DNA of 64,000 nt from Gammaproteobacteria bacterium (GTDB lineage Bacteria > Pseudomonadota > Gammaproteobacteria > Pseudomonadales > Pseudohongiellaceae), in contig JAQWPL010000029.1 of assembly GCA_029245395.1 (NCBI GenBank), positions 496,001-560,000 of the forward strand, given 5' to 3'. A program made the translations under genes and the position numbers. Under the pieces are notes generated by a model. It did not search any database. It worked only from the letters and a program-made list of their open reading frames with translations, and was not told where the DNA came from. Below are positions 20,860 to 29,099 of the stretch, piece by piece. Position 1 is the stretch's first letter. The number at the start of each line of letters is the position of its first letter.

Positions 20860-22206
20860 TTACTGTAGCCCCATAGCTTCAGGGCTAAATCGCTCCGGAT
20901 CGACTTCATTGATGCTACCAAGATAAGGGAAATTGTTTATCCAGGTATAGGGAATTGCAGGAATCTGCGTCAGTTCCCAATTATTTTCCAACAGAATATC
21001 CACTGTAGGCACATCCCAAAGGCCTTCATTCGTCAGTACAACAATGCGCGCCAGTTCGCCATCTTTCGTCAAACCCACTGCACCTGACAAAGGCATAGTA
21101 AATGCCTGGTTTACAGTTTCCAGTAATGACTGTGCAATAACACCATAACCTTCGGCAAAGGGGTGGCCATTGGAATCCGGTGGATATAACTGTCTGGAAG
21201 ACATGGCGGCTTCTTGCATTTGAGCAATGATATCTACATATAAAGCACCGTCAATCTGGCGAAGTGCTTCTGCAAGTTCCTGTGTGTTCAAATTCTCATC
21301 ATTGATCAGAGTTCGAAACTCCTCGCCTAAATTAATCTCCTCTGCATCGATTTTCCGTGAATACACCATTTCCTTGGTGGGAATAATCGTGAATACTATT
21401 TTTACCTCTTGAGATGCTGCTTTTTCAGCCATCAGAACGGCAGTTCTGGCCATGATGTCATAACCCGCAAGCACAGAGGGCACACTACGGTCATTGGCGC
21501 TTAGCCGGTAACCAGGTGTAAAGGCGGTGGTAACACCATCGCTAAATTCCACACCTAGCAGGTCGCCAGGTTCGCTCAGAGTTTGGAACTGGGGCTGATC
21601 GGAGCTGGTTAAAGTCAAGTCGGGACGTAAGTAAGCATAGGCGTCAATTGCATAGGTATTTCGAAAATCTGAATAGGAATCATTGCCCATATAAAATGCC
21701 ACAATTATTACCTGTGGATTGAAATGCAAAGCGGTATCAATTATCTCCAGATAGTTAACACTTCCCCATGCACCCGTTGACATGTTGTAAATTCTTCCCA
21801 GGCTATCCGGGAAGAGGGCTTTTTCCAGTTGACTAGGCCAGTTCAATTCAAGATGCGCATTGTTGCCATACGTCTGGCTATCACCAATGGCAATTATGTT
21901 GGGGCTGTTCGGGACGTTGCGGTTTCGAAATCCGAGAATGTCATTTGGCCCCATGCCCTGGACATCAGGGAATAACGGGCGGCCTCTTGCAACTAACACT
22001 GGATCGTTTACCAGAATATTGTCAGTACTGAGATCATCTTCCCTGAAAATATTGTTAAAGAAAGGGGGTACTTCCTCGCTGACCTGGACCAGTCGTTGAT
22101 CCACGGCGTAACCCAGTAGCCCCGGGGCCAACCATCTGACCAGACCCAGTGCCACCACGACCGTGATGACCACGCTCACAAGAGTAAGTATCCATTCTTT
22201 TTTCAT
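20860..22206 (-). CDS. SGNH/GDSL-family hydrolase, SxtL-like, last gene of the carbamoyltransferase operon
   Basis: The product is 448 residues from the ATG at 22206, which has AGGAG 6 bases upstream; a GTG one codon earlier is possible. An amino-terminal membrane helix or uncleaved signal (about 5-28) places the catalytic domain outside the cytoplasm. The nucleophile motif 'AIGDSQTYG' lies near residues 107-114, the oxyanion 'GNDS' near 174-177, and 'DSNGHPFAEGYG' supplies a D-x-x-H-like end. SGNH enzymes remove or transfer acyl groups. In the saxitoxin cluster the carbamoyltransferase/SxtJ/SxtK genes are also followed by a GDSL-type gene, sxtL (recalled from the literature). The start lies 9 bases from the preceding stop. 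The substrate is unknown. Confidence 0.8.
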   Translation of the reverse strand: MKKEWILTLVSVVITVVVALGLVRWLAPGLLGYAVDQRLVQVSEEVPPFFNNIFREDDLSTDNILVNDPVLVARGRPLFPDVQGMGPNDILGFRNRNVPNSPNIIAIGDSQTYGNNAHLELNWPSQLEKALFPDSLGRIYNMSTGAWGSVNYLEIIDTALHFNPQVIIVAFYMGNDSYSDFRNTYAIDAYAYLRPDLTLTSSDQPQFQTLSEPGDLLGVEFSDGVTTAFTPGYRLSANDRSVPSVLAGYDIMARTAVLMAEKAASQEVKIVFTIIPTKEMVYSRKIDAEEINLGEEFRTLINDENLNTQELAEALRQIDGALYVDIIAQMQEAAMSSRQLYPPDSNGHPFAEGYGVIAQSLLETVNQAFTMPLSGAVGLTKDGELARIVVLTNEGLWDVPTVDILLENNWELTQIPAIPYTWINNFPYLGSINEVDPERFSPEAMGLQ

Positions 22207-22215
22207 CACCTGCTC

Positions 22216-22368
22216 CTAGAAAAGTGTATAAATAAATGGAGAAAGTGCAGAACCCTGAGCTACTACCAGTAATGTTCCCAGCAACAGTAAAACCAGAATA
22301 ACCGGCAGCAACCAGAATTTTTTTCGTTCCCTCATGTATAACCAGAGATCCTTGAGTAACTCGAGCAT
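22216..22368 (-). CDS. 50-residue DUF5989/SxtK-like membrane peptide
   Basis: A 50-codon gene is tightly packed between its neighbours: 2 bases after the SxtJ-like stop and 9 bases before the next start. It reads MLELLKDLWLYMRERKKFW, then a hydrophobic helix of about 17 residues rich in L and V, then a short tail ending YTLF. This is the pattern of the DUF5989 family: an amphipathic basic amino terminus, one membrane helix and a fixed tail. Such peptides are known beside SxtJ-type and carbamoyltransferase genes. It is too short for many gene callers. A role as an adaptor holding the carbamoyltransferase at the membrane is inference only. Confidence 0.85.
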   Translation of the reverse strand: MLELLKDLWLYMRERKKFWLLPVILVLLLLGTLLVVAQGSALSPFIYTLF

Positions 22369-22370
22369 AA

Positions 22371-22802
22371 TTAGAAAGGCCTTTCAAAATGGTTATCATC
22401 ACGTGCTGTTGTGACTATGCGGTAGGAATTTTCAATCAGAACACCTTTTTTATCCAGAGGGGAATTACCAAATAGCTTCAATAACAAAGCAATCGGTGTA
22501 AAAAGCAGGAAATACACAATGGAGAGAATGACCCGGCTATTGAACCAACCCAAAATTTCTGCCAATTTAAACCATGCTTTGTAGGGCCATTGCAGTAATC
22601 CTGGAGCAAACTGACCTGTCAGCCCAAATACAACGGCTACCAGCCACGGCCATACAGGAAAGTTCAAGTTCCATATCCATGGTATCAACAGGCCGAATGC
22701 CAATGGTATGTGGACAGCCATTACTCTGGAAAATTTCCGCAGTTCCTGCGGATCGCCAACATCAATTTGGTGTGCAGTCATTGTTGCTTTATCAATAGTC
22801 AT
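22371..22802 (-). CDS. SxtJ-family membrane protein
   Basis: The product is about 143 residues from the ATG at 22802, 4 bases after the carbamoyltransferase stop; in-frame ATGs at 22820 and 22781 are alternatives. After 'DPQELRKFSRVMAVHIPLAFG' come two adjacent membrane helices (about residues 29-67). A 'WPYKAWFKLAEILGWFNSRVILSIVYFLLFTPIALLL'-type region (split here in description: WPYKAWFKLAE, then a hydrophobic helix) follows, then a cytoplasmic tail with 'NSYRIV'. This matches the SxtJ family, named from the saxitoxin cluster, of unknown biochemical function and regularly found next to O-carbamoyltransferases. The position here agrees. Confidence 0.83.
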   Translation of the reverse strand: MTIDKATMTAHQIDVGDPQELRKFSRVMAVHIPLAFGLLIPWIWNLNFPVWPWLVAVVFGLTGQFAPGLLQWPYKAWFKLAEILGWFNSRVILSIVYFLLFTPIALLLKLFGNSPLDKKGVLIENSYRIVTTARDDNHFERPF

Positions 22803-22806
22803 GACA

Positions 22807-24648
22807 TCAATCCAGTTCAAATTCCGTTAGCCAGTCGGATGTGTCTTTAAAAACAGGTTGGTCAGATTTCGACAACAAGCAATTTCCTAATACCAGGTAA
22901 TCCATTTCTGTACGCATAAAACAGCGATAAGCATCATCTGGTGTATTCACAATGGGCTCGCCTCGAACATTGAATGAGGTATTGACCAGCACCGGGCATT
23001 CGGTCTTTTCTTCGAATGCTTCAAGTAGTTTGCAGAATCGTGGGTTGGTATCCATTGAAACTGTCTGCACTCTTGCTGAATAATCAACGTGGGTAACTGC
23101 CGGAATTTCCGAGCGTGGCACTTTCAGTTTTTCTATGCCTGCCAGAAAAGTGTCCGCCACATCAGGATAGCATCGTTCCTGCTTAACCTGGGCTACAAGC
23201 AGCATATAGGGGCTATCCTTATCCAGCTCAAACCAGTCAGAAACCTTTCCAGCTAATATTGCCGGGGCAAACGGGCGAAATGACTCCCTGTATTTAATCT
23301 TGAGATTCATCTGCGATTGCATATCGGTATTTCTCGGGTCGCCGATAATGGAGCGGCTGCCAAGAGCCCTCGGTCCGAATTCCATTCGTCCCTGAAACCA
23401 GCCAATGACGGACCCCTGATCGAGTAGTGTGGCTACATTGTCTGAGAGTGTGGTCTCGGATAATTGCTGACATGAATATTTATTTGTATCAATCCATTGC
23501 CGGATTTGTTCGTCAGTAAAGGCGGGACCAAGATAGGAGCCTTGCATGGCATCATCGGCAATGACGTTTCTGGCGCCATTATAATAATGATGATGCAGCG
23601 CCTGGGCTGCTCCCAAGGCGCCGCCAGCATCACCTGCCGCGGGTTGAATCCACAGATTATCGACAATGCCGCTTTCGAGTAGCTTGCCATTAGCAACGCA
23701 ATTAAGTGCCACGCCACCAGAAAGGCACAGGTTTTTCAGGCCAGTCTCTTCACATAAGGTATGGGCCAGTTTCAGGATCACTTTCTCAAGGACTTCCTGG
23801 ACTGATGCTGCCAGGTCCATTTCTCTCTGGGTAACTTCACTCTCAGGTTCTCGCGGTAGTCCGCCAAACAGTTTATGAAAATGCCTGCTGGTCATTCGCA
23901 AGCCAGTGGCATAATCAAAATACTTCATGTCAAGTTTGTAAGTGCCATCATCTCTGATATCTATCAGGTGTTCACGTATCAGGTCGGCATAGACAGGTTT
24001 TCCATAGGGAGCAAGCCCCATCAGTTTGTATTCACCGGAGTTCACTTTAAAGCCGGTGTAATAAGTAAAGGCTGAATACAAAAGCCCAAGGGAGTGTGGA
24101 AAATCTATTTGCCATAAACCCTCCAGGCGATTTCCCCTGCCTGCCCAGGCAGATGTTGTTGCCCATTCCCCGACGCCATCTATGCAAAGTACGGCCGCTT
24201 CCTCGAAGGGTGATGGGAAAAAAGCGGATGCAGCATGGGAAAGATGATGCTCCGAAAAATACAGAGGAGGCAAATTCGAATCTGGTTGTAATGCTTGCAG
24301 TGATTTTTTCAGCTCACTTTTAAGAAACAGTTTTTCTTTTAGCCAGATTGGCATGGCAGCGATGAATGATCTGATTCCCCTGGGAGCATAGGAAAGATAG
24401 GTTTCCAGCAGGCGCTCAAATTTCAGCAGAGGCTTGTCATAGAATACAATTGCGTGAATATCTTCCAGTGCAAGTCCGGATTCTGCCAGGCAATACTTCA
24501 CTGCTTGCGCAGGGAAACCCGGATCATGTTTTTTGCGGGTAAATCTCTCTTCCTGGGCCGCTGCAATCACAATGCCGTCCTTAATCACTGCTGCTGCACT
24601 GTCATGGTAAAAGGCGGAAATCCCCAGGATGAATTTTTCAGTCTCCAA
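22807..24648 (-). CDS. O-carbamoyltransferase, NodU/CmcH/SxtI family
   Basis: The 613-residue protein has the two-domain architecture of carbamoyltransferases. The first is a Kae1-like domain with 'GISAFYHDSAAAVI' (about 9-22), 'AAQEERFTRKKHD' and the metal and carbamoyl-adenylate motif 'HHLSHAASAF' (His134, His135, His138) followed by 'CIDGVGEW'. The second is a YrdC-like carboxy-terminal part with 'RMEFGPRALGSRSI' and 'CPVLVNTSFNVRGEPIV'. The enzyme moves the carbamoyl group of carbamoyl phosphate to a hydroxyl on a sugar, lipid or natural product. The start is TTG, 3 bases after the upstream stop; no other methionine is available before the first motif. The acceptor is unknown. Confidence 0.93.
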   Translation of the reverse strand: METEKFILGISAFYHDSAAAVIKDGIVIAAAQEERFTRKKHDPGFPAQAVKYCLAESGLALEDIHAIVFYDKPLLKFERLLETYLSYAPRGIRSFIAAMPIWLKEKLFLKSELKKSLQALQPDSNLPPLYFSEHHLSHAASAFFPSPFEEAAVLCIDGVGEWATTSAWAGRGNRLEGLWQIDFPHSLGLLYSAFTYYTGFKVNSGEYKLMGLAPYGKPVYADLIREHLIDIRDDGTYKLDMKYFDYATGLRMTSRHFHKLFGGLPREPESEVTQREMDLAASVQEVLEKVILKLAHTLCEETGLKNLCLSGGVALNCVANGKLLESGIVDNLWIQPAAGDAGGALGAAQALHHHYYNGARNVIADDAMQGSYLGPAFTDEQIRQWIDTNKYSCQQLSETTLSDNVATLLDQGSVIGWFQGRMEFGPRALGSRSIIGDPRNTDMQSQMNLKIKYRESFRPFAPAILAGKVSDWFELDKDSPYMLLVAQVKQERCYPDVADTFLAGIEKLKVPRSEIPAVTHVDYSARVQTVSMDTNPRFCKLLEAFEEKTECPVLVNTSFNVRGEPIVNTPDDAYRCFMRTEMDYLVLGNCLLSKSDQPVFKDTSDWLTEFELD

Positions 24649-24651
24649 AAT

Positions 24652-26415
24652 TTAAATACCCCATCTATAATCAGGCGTATCATTGACCAGCCAGCCAGGT
24701 ACCAAGAAGTTGTTCGGTGCGCTAACCTGAATAAAGGTGTTGTTTCCAAGGATATCAATTCTGTAAAACGAACTGCCGTCAGTTTGCTGGTAGCCTTTAG
24801 CAAAAACCACACCTTCCAGTGAACTAAAGGTTACGACATAGTCACCGCTGGCAAGTTGGAAAATTTCTCTTTGTAAATCATGACCGGCAGAAGAGATCAG
24901 TTCTGAAGCAACAGGATTCATACCTGCTGTGTCGGGAATGACGAATTCTTCTAATCGTTGTTGTTCCATGACAGAAAGCATATTTTGAAAGTAGGTCATT
25001 CGCTGGCGTGCATTATTAACTTCGTAGTCAACAGCTTGCCCCCAGGTTGTGTTGTCATCAGCACTTGCAGTTGTAGCGGGAAAGTCCTCTTCCATCCAGA
25101 AGCGTGTAACTCTGGCAAGTCGATCAAGCATGAAAGAATGCAGGCCGCTACCAGGTTGGATGGCTGCAAGATGACGCAACAATTCACGGGCATTGTCGGG
25201 TTCCGAAGGGTCGAATCGTTTAAAGCTGAAGGGAGAAGGGTGTGGCGGGTAGTTGCCATTGAGTGCACTGAGATAGTCCAGGCTCAATGCCTGGTCGGAG
25301 GAGGTAAAGATTTCAAGTAACTCCTGATCAGTTACCTCGCCCAGATAGCCATTGGCATTCAGTTTTAACAATAGATCGAAGGCATGTAGGCGGGCTCCAT
25401 GCCAGGTTGGATGCAAGGCGTCATACGTTGAAAACTCTGCAGGGAAATTACCTTGGTAATTCTGGAAATCAACTGTGTAACGCGAGAGTGTACTTAATTG
25501 ATCGGCATATAATTCAATATCGGCTTGATCGGCCTCATAAACTGATTTATCAAAATCAATCGGCATATTAACGGCGATCACTGGAATTTCATGTTTTGCG
25601 TAAATACCAAGCAGGCTTTCCATGTCTTTTAAATGACCATTCCTGCCGCTGGCATAAAGATTCCATTGGAACAGGTTGTTGTCGTAGCCATCAGGAAAGC
25701 GCCAGCGTTCATCGTTCTCCATTTCCAGGAAAAATACCGGTCGGTTGTCTTTGCTTAAAGCTTTTAGCGAGTTGGTGAGCGGTTGTTCCCATTGGTTGCG
25801 CAGTTCATTACGACTACGGTACAGATCGCTGATGCGTTGAGTAAGGGCGGTACTGTAGAGTCCGAGATCGTAATTACGTAGCCAGAATCCTGCGGGTAGT
25901 CGATTAAATATACCCTGGTTGAAAAAGGAGCGCGCACTATGGGCCTGCAGATCCAGGCGCATCCGATCAGAAAAATTAATATAGTTGAGACCGAGAATGG
26001 CAACATCAATATCGTAGTCGAGAGCCCGCATACCTCGTTGCAACATGTCGGGTGCGAAAATTCCAGGCTCGGCCATGTTAAGCACTTCAAAGCCACCCGG
26101 TGTCAGAGTATTCAGGAAGCCCTGAAGATGAGAAGTAATCTGCCCACCGGTAAAGGCATGTGAATTGGATAAATAGAGCAAGCGAATCTGGCTTGATTGT
26201 TTCGGAACCAAAAATTCATTGTCCACACCATTTCGGTAATCAGCTATTGCCCAGTTGGCAGAGCTGTTGTCAATATTTTCGGTTCGATCCAATTCAAGAT
26301 TGAAACCAAGTGTGGCATTCAATATAAAAATCAGTATAAGCAGGGCCACCAGACAGCGAATTCTCGCGCTGTCCTCTCCGTCACCTCTATTACCGAATTT
26401 TTTATATGCCGACAT
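24652..26415 (-). CDS. Membrane-anchored SGNH-like protein paired with the MBOAT gene
   Basis: This 587-residue protein has one amino-terminal membrane helix (about residues 19-38) and a large extracytoplasmic part. 'LLYLSNSHAFTGGQ' (about 79-92, Ser85/His86) resembles the nucleophile block of divergent SGNH proteins such as DltD or AlgJ/AlgX, and 'YDALHPTWHGARLHAF' resembles the closing D-x-x-H block. The carboxy-terminal 150 residues form a beta-rich region with no recognised family. MBOAT proteins usually work with such a partner, which passes the acyl group to the final acceptor outside the membrane. It starts 27 bases after the MBOAT stop and is nearly contiguous with the carbamoyltransferase. 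Family assignment is moderate. Confidence 0.7.
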   Translation of the reverse strand: MSAYKKFGNRGDGEDSARIRCLVALLILIFILNATLGFNLELDRTENIDNSSANWAIADYRNGVDNEFLVPKQSSQIRLLYLSNSHAFTGGQITSHLQGFLNTLTPGGFEVLNMAEPGIFAPDMLQRGMRALDYDIDVAILGLNYINFSDRMRLDLQAHSARSFFNQGIFNRLPAGFWLRNYDLGLYSTALTQRISDLYRSRNELRNQWEQPLTNSLKALSKDNRPVFFLEMENDERWRFPDGYDNNLFQWNLYASGRNGHLKDMESLLGIYAKHEIPVIAVNMPIDFDKSVYEADQADIELYADQLSTLSRYTVDFQNYQGNFPAEFSTYDALHPTWHGARLHAFDLLLKLNANGYLGEVTDQELLEIFTSSDQALSLDYLSALNGNYPPHPSPFSFKRFDPSEPDNARELLRHLAAIQPGSGLHSFMLDRLARVTRFWMEEDFPATTASADDNTTWGQAVDYEVNNARQRMTYFQNMLSVMEQQRLEEFVIPDTAGMNPVASELISSAGHDLQREIFQLASGDYVVTFSSLEGVVFAKGYQQTDGSSFYRIDILGNNTFIQVSAPNNFLVPGWLVNDTPDYRWGI

Positions 26416-26442
26416 AGTTAGAAAAATAGTTAAATAAATAAT

Positions 26443-27810
26443 TTAAAACTGGAAATAAATGAATTGTGTGATTGCGGGTGAGTTTATCATCGCAAATGCC
26501 GCTAGTACCGCAAGTACTGCTGACTCTTGCCAGCCACTAGCCCCCGGCCAGCGCTTGGCGGCATGGGGTATCAATATGCACATAAAGACAAGGGCGGCCA
26601 AAATTGCCAGGTCAACAATAGACACCTGGCGTCCGCTCATCCCGTTTAAACCCAACATGCCTTGCCAGACTTCTGATATTTCTTGCCAATTAGATAGCCT
26701 GAACGGCACCCAGGCAAATGAAACAGCTAGAAATGTGACTGGGATCGCTATTGTTTTTGGCAAATTGATTCCAGGAATAAGCAATTGCTTGAAGTGGTAG
26801 AGCCCAAGCATTGCTCCGTGCAGAAAACCCCACAACAGAAAATTATAACCGGCGCCATGCCAAAGACCGCACAGAGTGAAGGTAATAAACACATTGAAAA
26901 TGGTCCGCAGGATGCCTTTCTGTGAGCCGCCAAGAGGAATATAGAGATAATCCCTGAACCAGCTTGAGAGAGTTATATGCCAACGGCGCCAGAATTCCTG
27001 TATCGAATCGGCTTGATAGGGAGCAAGAAAATTTTCATTTAAGCGAATTCCAAGTAGTAGGGAAATTCCAATTGCCATATGGGAATAAGCAGCAAAGTCA
27101 AAGTAGATCTGCAAACCAAAACCAATACCTACAGCCCAGGCACTAAAGAAATCATTTGCCTGTCCCTGGACCAGACGGTCAACTATATAGCCGCAACCAT
27201 CTGCCAGAATCAGTTTCTGGGCTATGCCTAACATTATTCTGTCTATTCCGGCAGTCCATTGCGGCGTGCTGGTGCCGGCTCTGAATTTCTCTAACTGGGG
27301 TGCAAGGTGATGGAATCGTTCTATGGGGCCCGCAATAAGTTGTGGCAGGTAGGCAATGTAGTTGCAGAAACTCAACAAGCTTGTTTCAGGTTCTATCTTT
27401 CCCCGATATACATCAATGGTATAAGCCATGGACTGGAAAGTATAAAAACTTATCCCTGCAGGTAGTACGTAGCTTTGGAAAAAGTCTGCATTACCAAGAG
27501 CGAAGCTTGCAGATATCCAGCCGCCATATTTGTAGAAACCCAGCAACCCAAGATTGACGGCCAGGCTGACCAGTAACCAGGCAATTTTTTGTTTTCTGAT
27601 CTGAGTAGCCGATAGGCGAAGGGCTACATAAAAATCAGTTAGAGAAGAAAAAAACAACAACAGGACAAAAATCGGCTCCGCACCAGAATAAAACAGGTAA
27701 GAAAAAACCAGCAGCAGCCACGCTTTGGTTTTACCAGTTGGCAGATAGTGTGCAAGAAGAAGAAAAAGCGGCAAGAAGACAAGCAAAAAGCCGGCAGAGT
27801 GGAAAAGCAT
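26443..27810 (-). CDS. MBOAT-family O-acyltransferase (AlgI/DltB-like)
   Basis: This 455-residue polytopic inner-membrane protein has about ten predicted membrane helices. The MBOAT signatures are 'QIYFDFAAYSHMAIGISLLLG' (described in parts: FDFAAYSHMAIG near 237-248), 'FWRRWHITLSSWFRDYLY' (His278) and the catalytic 'LCGLWHGAGYNFLLWG' (His318). The family moves acyl groups, usually acetyl, across the membrane to polysaccharides such as alginate or to teichoic acids. It is the first gene of the six-gene operon. A TATAAT (27885-27890 on the minus strand) lies between it and the terminator of the upstream gene and may be the operon's -10 box. Confidence 0.93.
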   Translation of the reverse strand: MLFHSAGFLLVFLPLFLLLAHYLPTGKTKAWLLLVFSYLFYSGAEPIFVLLLFFSSLTDFYVALRLSATQIRKQKIAWLLVSLAVNLGLLGFYKYGGWISASFALGNADFFQSYVLPAGISFYTFQSMAYTIDVYRGKIEPETSLLSFCNYIAYLPQLIAGPIERFHHLAPQLEKFRAGTSTPQWTAGIDRIMLGIAQKLILADGCGYIVDRLVQGQANDFFSAWAVGIGFGLQIYFDFAAYSHMAIGISLLLGIRLNENFLAPYQADSIQEFWRRWHITLSSWFRDYLYIPLGGSQKGILRTIFNVFITFTLCGLWHGAGYNFLLWGFLHGAMLGLYHFKQLLIPGINLPKTIAIPVTFLAVSFAWVPFRLSNWQEISEVWQGMLGLNGMSGRQVSIVDLAILAALVFMCILIPHAAKRWPGASGWQESAVLAVLAAFAMINSPAITQFIYFQF

Positions 27811-27893
27811 AGAGTTATTTTTTTAGCTATTAAAATCAGTACCCATAGTAATTGAAATAGTACTGGAATTTACTGTCACACTTAATTATAGCG

Positions 27894-27923
27894 AAAAAAA
27901 CCCCGGCCTTTGTTGCCGGGGTT
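27894..27923 (-). terminator. Rho-independent terminator of the metF-like gene
   Basis: On the minus strand AACCCCGGC pairs with GCCGGGGTT around a 7-base loop and is followed by seven T. It stops transcripts from the metF-like gene just before the MBOAT operon promoter region, so the operon needs its own promoter. Confidence 0.85.
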
Positions 27924-28065
27924 GTATCAAGCTTAGTGAGACCAAACCAAAAAATCATAGGGGAAATATATGATTTGATTTGTATATTACTCTTTTACCC
28001 TTATGGGACTGCGATCTGTTTCACACAAAGTGGCACCTGCTGTGAACCAGTTCACGAAATAAGTG

Positions 28066-28974
28066 CTAAATTTCCAGCTCTCGAGTTAATTCAAAACCGT
28101 CATCATCATTCAGTTCAAAGTTGCCATCCATGACTGTATACATCCAGGCGGCAGATTTTTTTATGCCGCCGAGCGGATACAGGTGACACTGGGTAATACC
28201 ACAATCAGCATCTTCAGCCTGGTAGCGTGCCAGTTGACGTGTGATTTTGTCGGGCATTCTGGTCGTCATCAGCTTGGCGATATTGGCTGCCTGGCGAGTC
28301 AGGACGCGTATGGAGGGTCCAATACCACAGGCTTTGGCATGGCCCATCAGAGTTTTGATTGTGGCCAAACCGGGGATGCCTATATGGATGGGTAGTTCAT
28401 TGCCTTCACCGCGAATTCTTTTATCCCATTCAATAATCGGTTCTGCTTCAAAACAGAACTGGGTGGTGATATACATTTCCATGCCATGCTCTTTGGCATA
28501 GGCGTTTTTTTCTAACAGTGCTGCCGTAACATCAGCGGGGGGAATATCGGGTGAGCCTTCAGGATGGCCGGCAACACCTAGTTTCTTGATGCCATATTGC
28601 TGGAACAGATCGGTGCGTAGCACTTCCATAGAACTGGTAAAGTCACCGACAGGATTATCAACGCCGCCACCTATTAGAAGGGCTTCATCTACCTGGGCTT
28701 CAGCCTGCAGGATCTTGAGAGTTTCCTCGAAGAATGCCTTTGACGGTATAGAGCGGGCTGCAAAATGGGGAACGGGGTTCATGCCTTCAGCAGACAGGCG
28801 TTTAACACATTCCACAGTGTCCTTGATATCTGATCCTGGTAGAAAAGTGACAAAGACAGTGGTTCCTGGGCGCAGAATGACCCTGAAATTTTCGATTTTC
28901 TTGGCGCCGCCAGGAGTTACCTCCACAGAAGTGTTCTCGAGGAACTTGAGTATATTTTGTTTATCATCTGACAC
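28066..28974 (-). CDS. Divergent methylenetetrahydrofolate reductase (MetF homologue)
   Basis: This 302-residue TIM-barrel protein has MTHFR-family marks: the amino-terminal 'TSVEVTPGGAKK' carries the glutamate corresponding to the catalytic Glu of MetF's 'FEFFPP' strand. 'ALLIGGGVDNPVGDF', 'VAGHPEGSPDIP' and 'YITTQFCFEAEPIIEW' align in order with MetF ('ALRGD', 'AAYPEVHP', 'ITQFFFD'). The sequence is clearly distant from the canonical enzyme, so it may belong to the branch linked to one-carbon oxidation from methylated osmolytes rather than methionine synthesis; that is inference. The start appears to be GTG with AGGTG upstream. It stands alone, followed by a terminator. Confidence 0.8.
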   Translation of the reverse strand: MSDDKQNILKFLENTSVEVTPGGAKKIENFRVILRPGTTVFVTFLPGSDIKDTVECVKRLSAEGMNPVPHFAARSIPSKAFFEETLKILQAEAQVDEALLIGGGVDNPVGDFTSSMEVLRTDLFQQYGIKKLGVAGHPEGSPDIPPADVTAALLEKNAYAKEHGMEMYITTQFCFEAEPIIEWDKRIRGEGNELPIHIGIPGLATIKTLMGHAKACGIGPSIRVLTRQAANIAKLMTTRMPDKITRQLARYQAEDADCGITQCHLYPLGGIKKSAAWMYTVMDGNFELNDDDGFELTRELEI

Positions 28975-29099
28975 TGTGTATTCACCTGTTTATAGTTGAA
29001 GAAAAAGTTGGATTTTCAAAAGGCGGCTATTTTATAGGCTATTGGCCAAGCAATAAAGGAGTGATCCTGCTTTAAATTCCAAGCAGTAGAAGTGAAGCC

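Noticed and set aside
22055-22402. A 115-codon minus-strand frame overlapping the 50-residue peptide gene and the SGNH gene
   Set aside because: It overlaps two well-supported genes in another frame and shows no membrane or catalytic pattern of its own.
20860-27810. A saxitoxin biosynthesis cluster
   Set aside because: Only families shared with sxtI to sxtL are present. The core enzymes of that pathway are absent, and the same families occur widely outside toxin producers.
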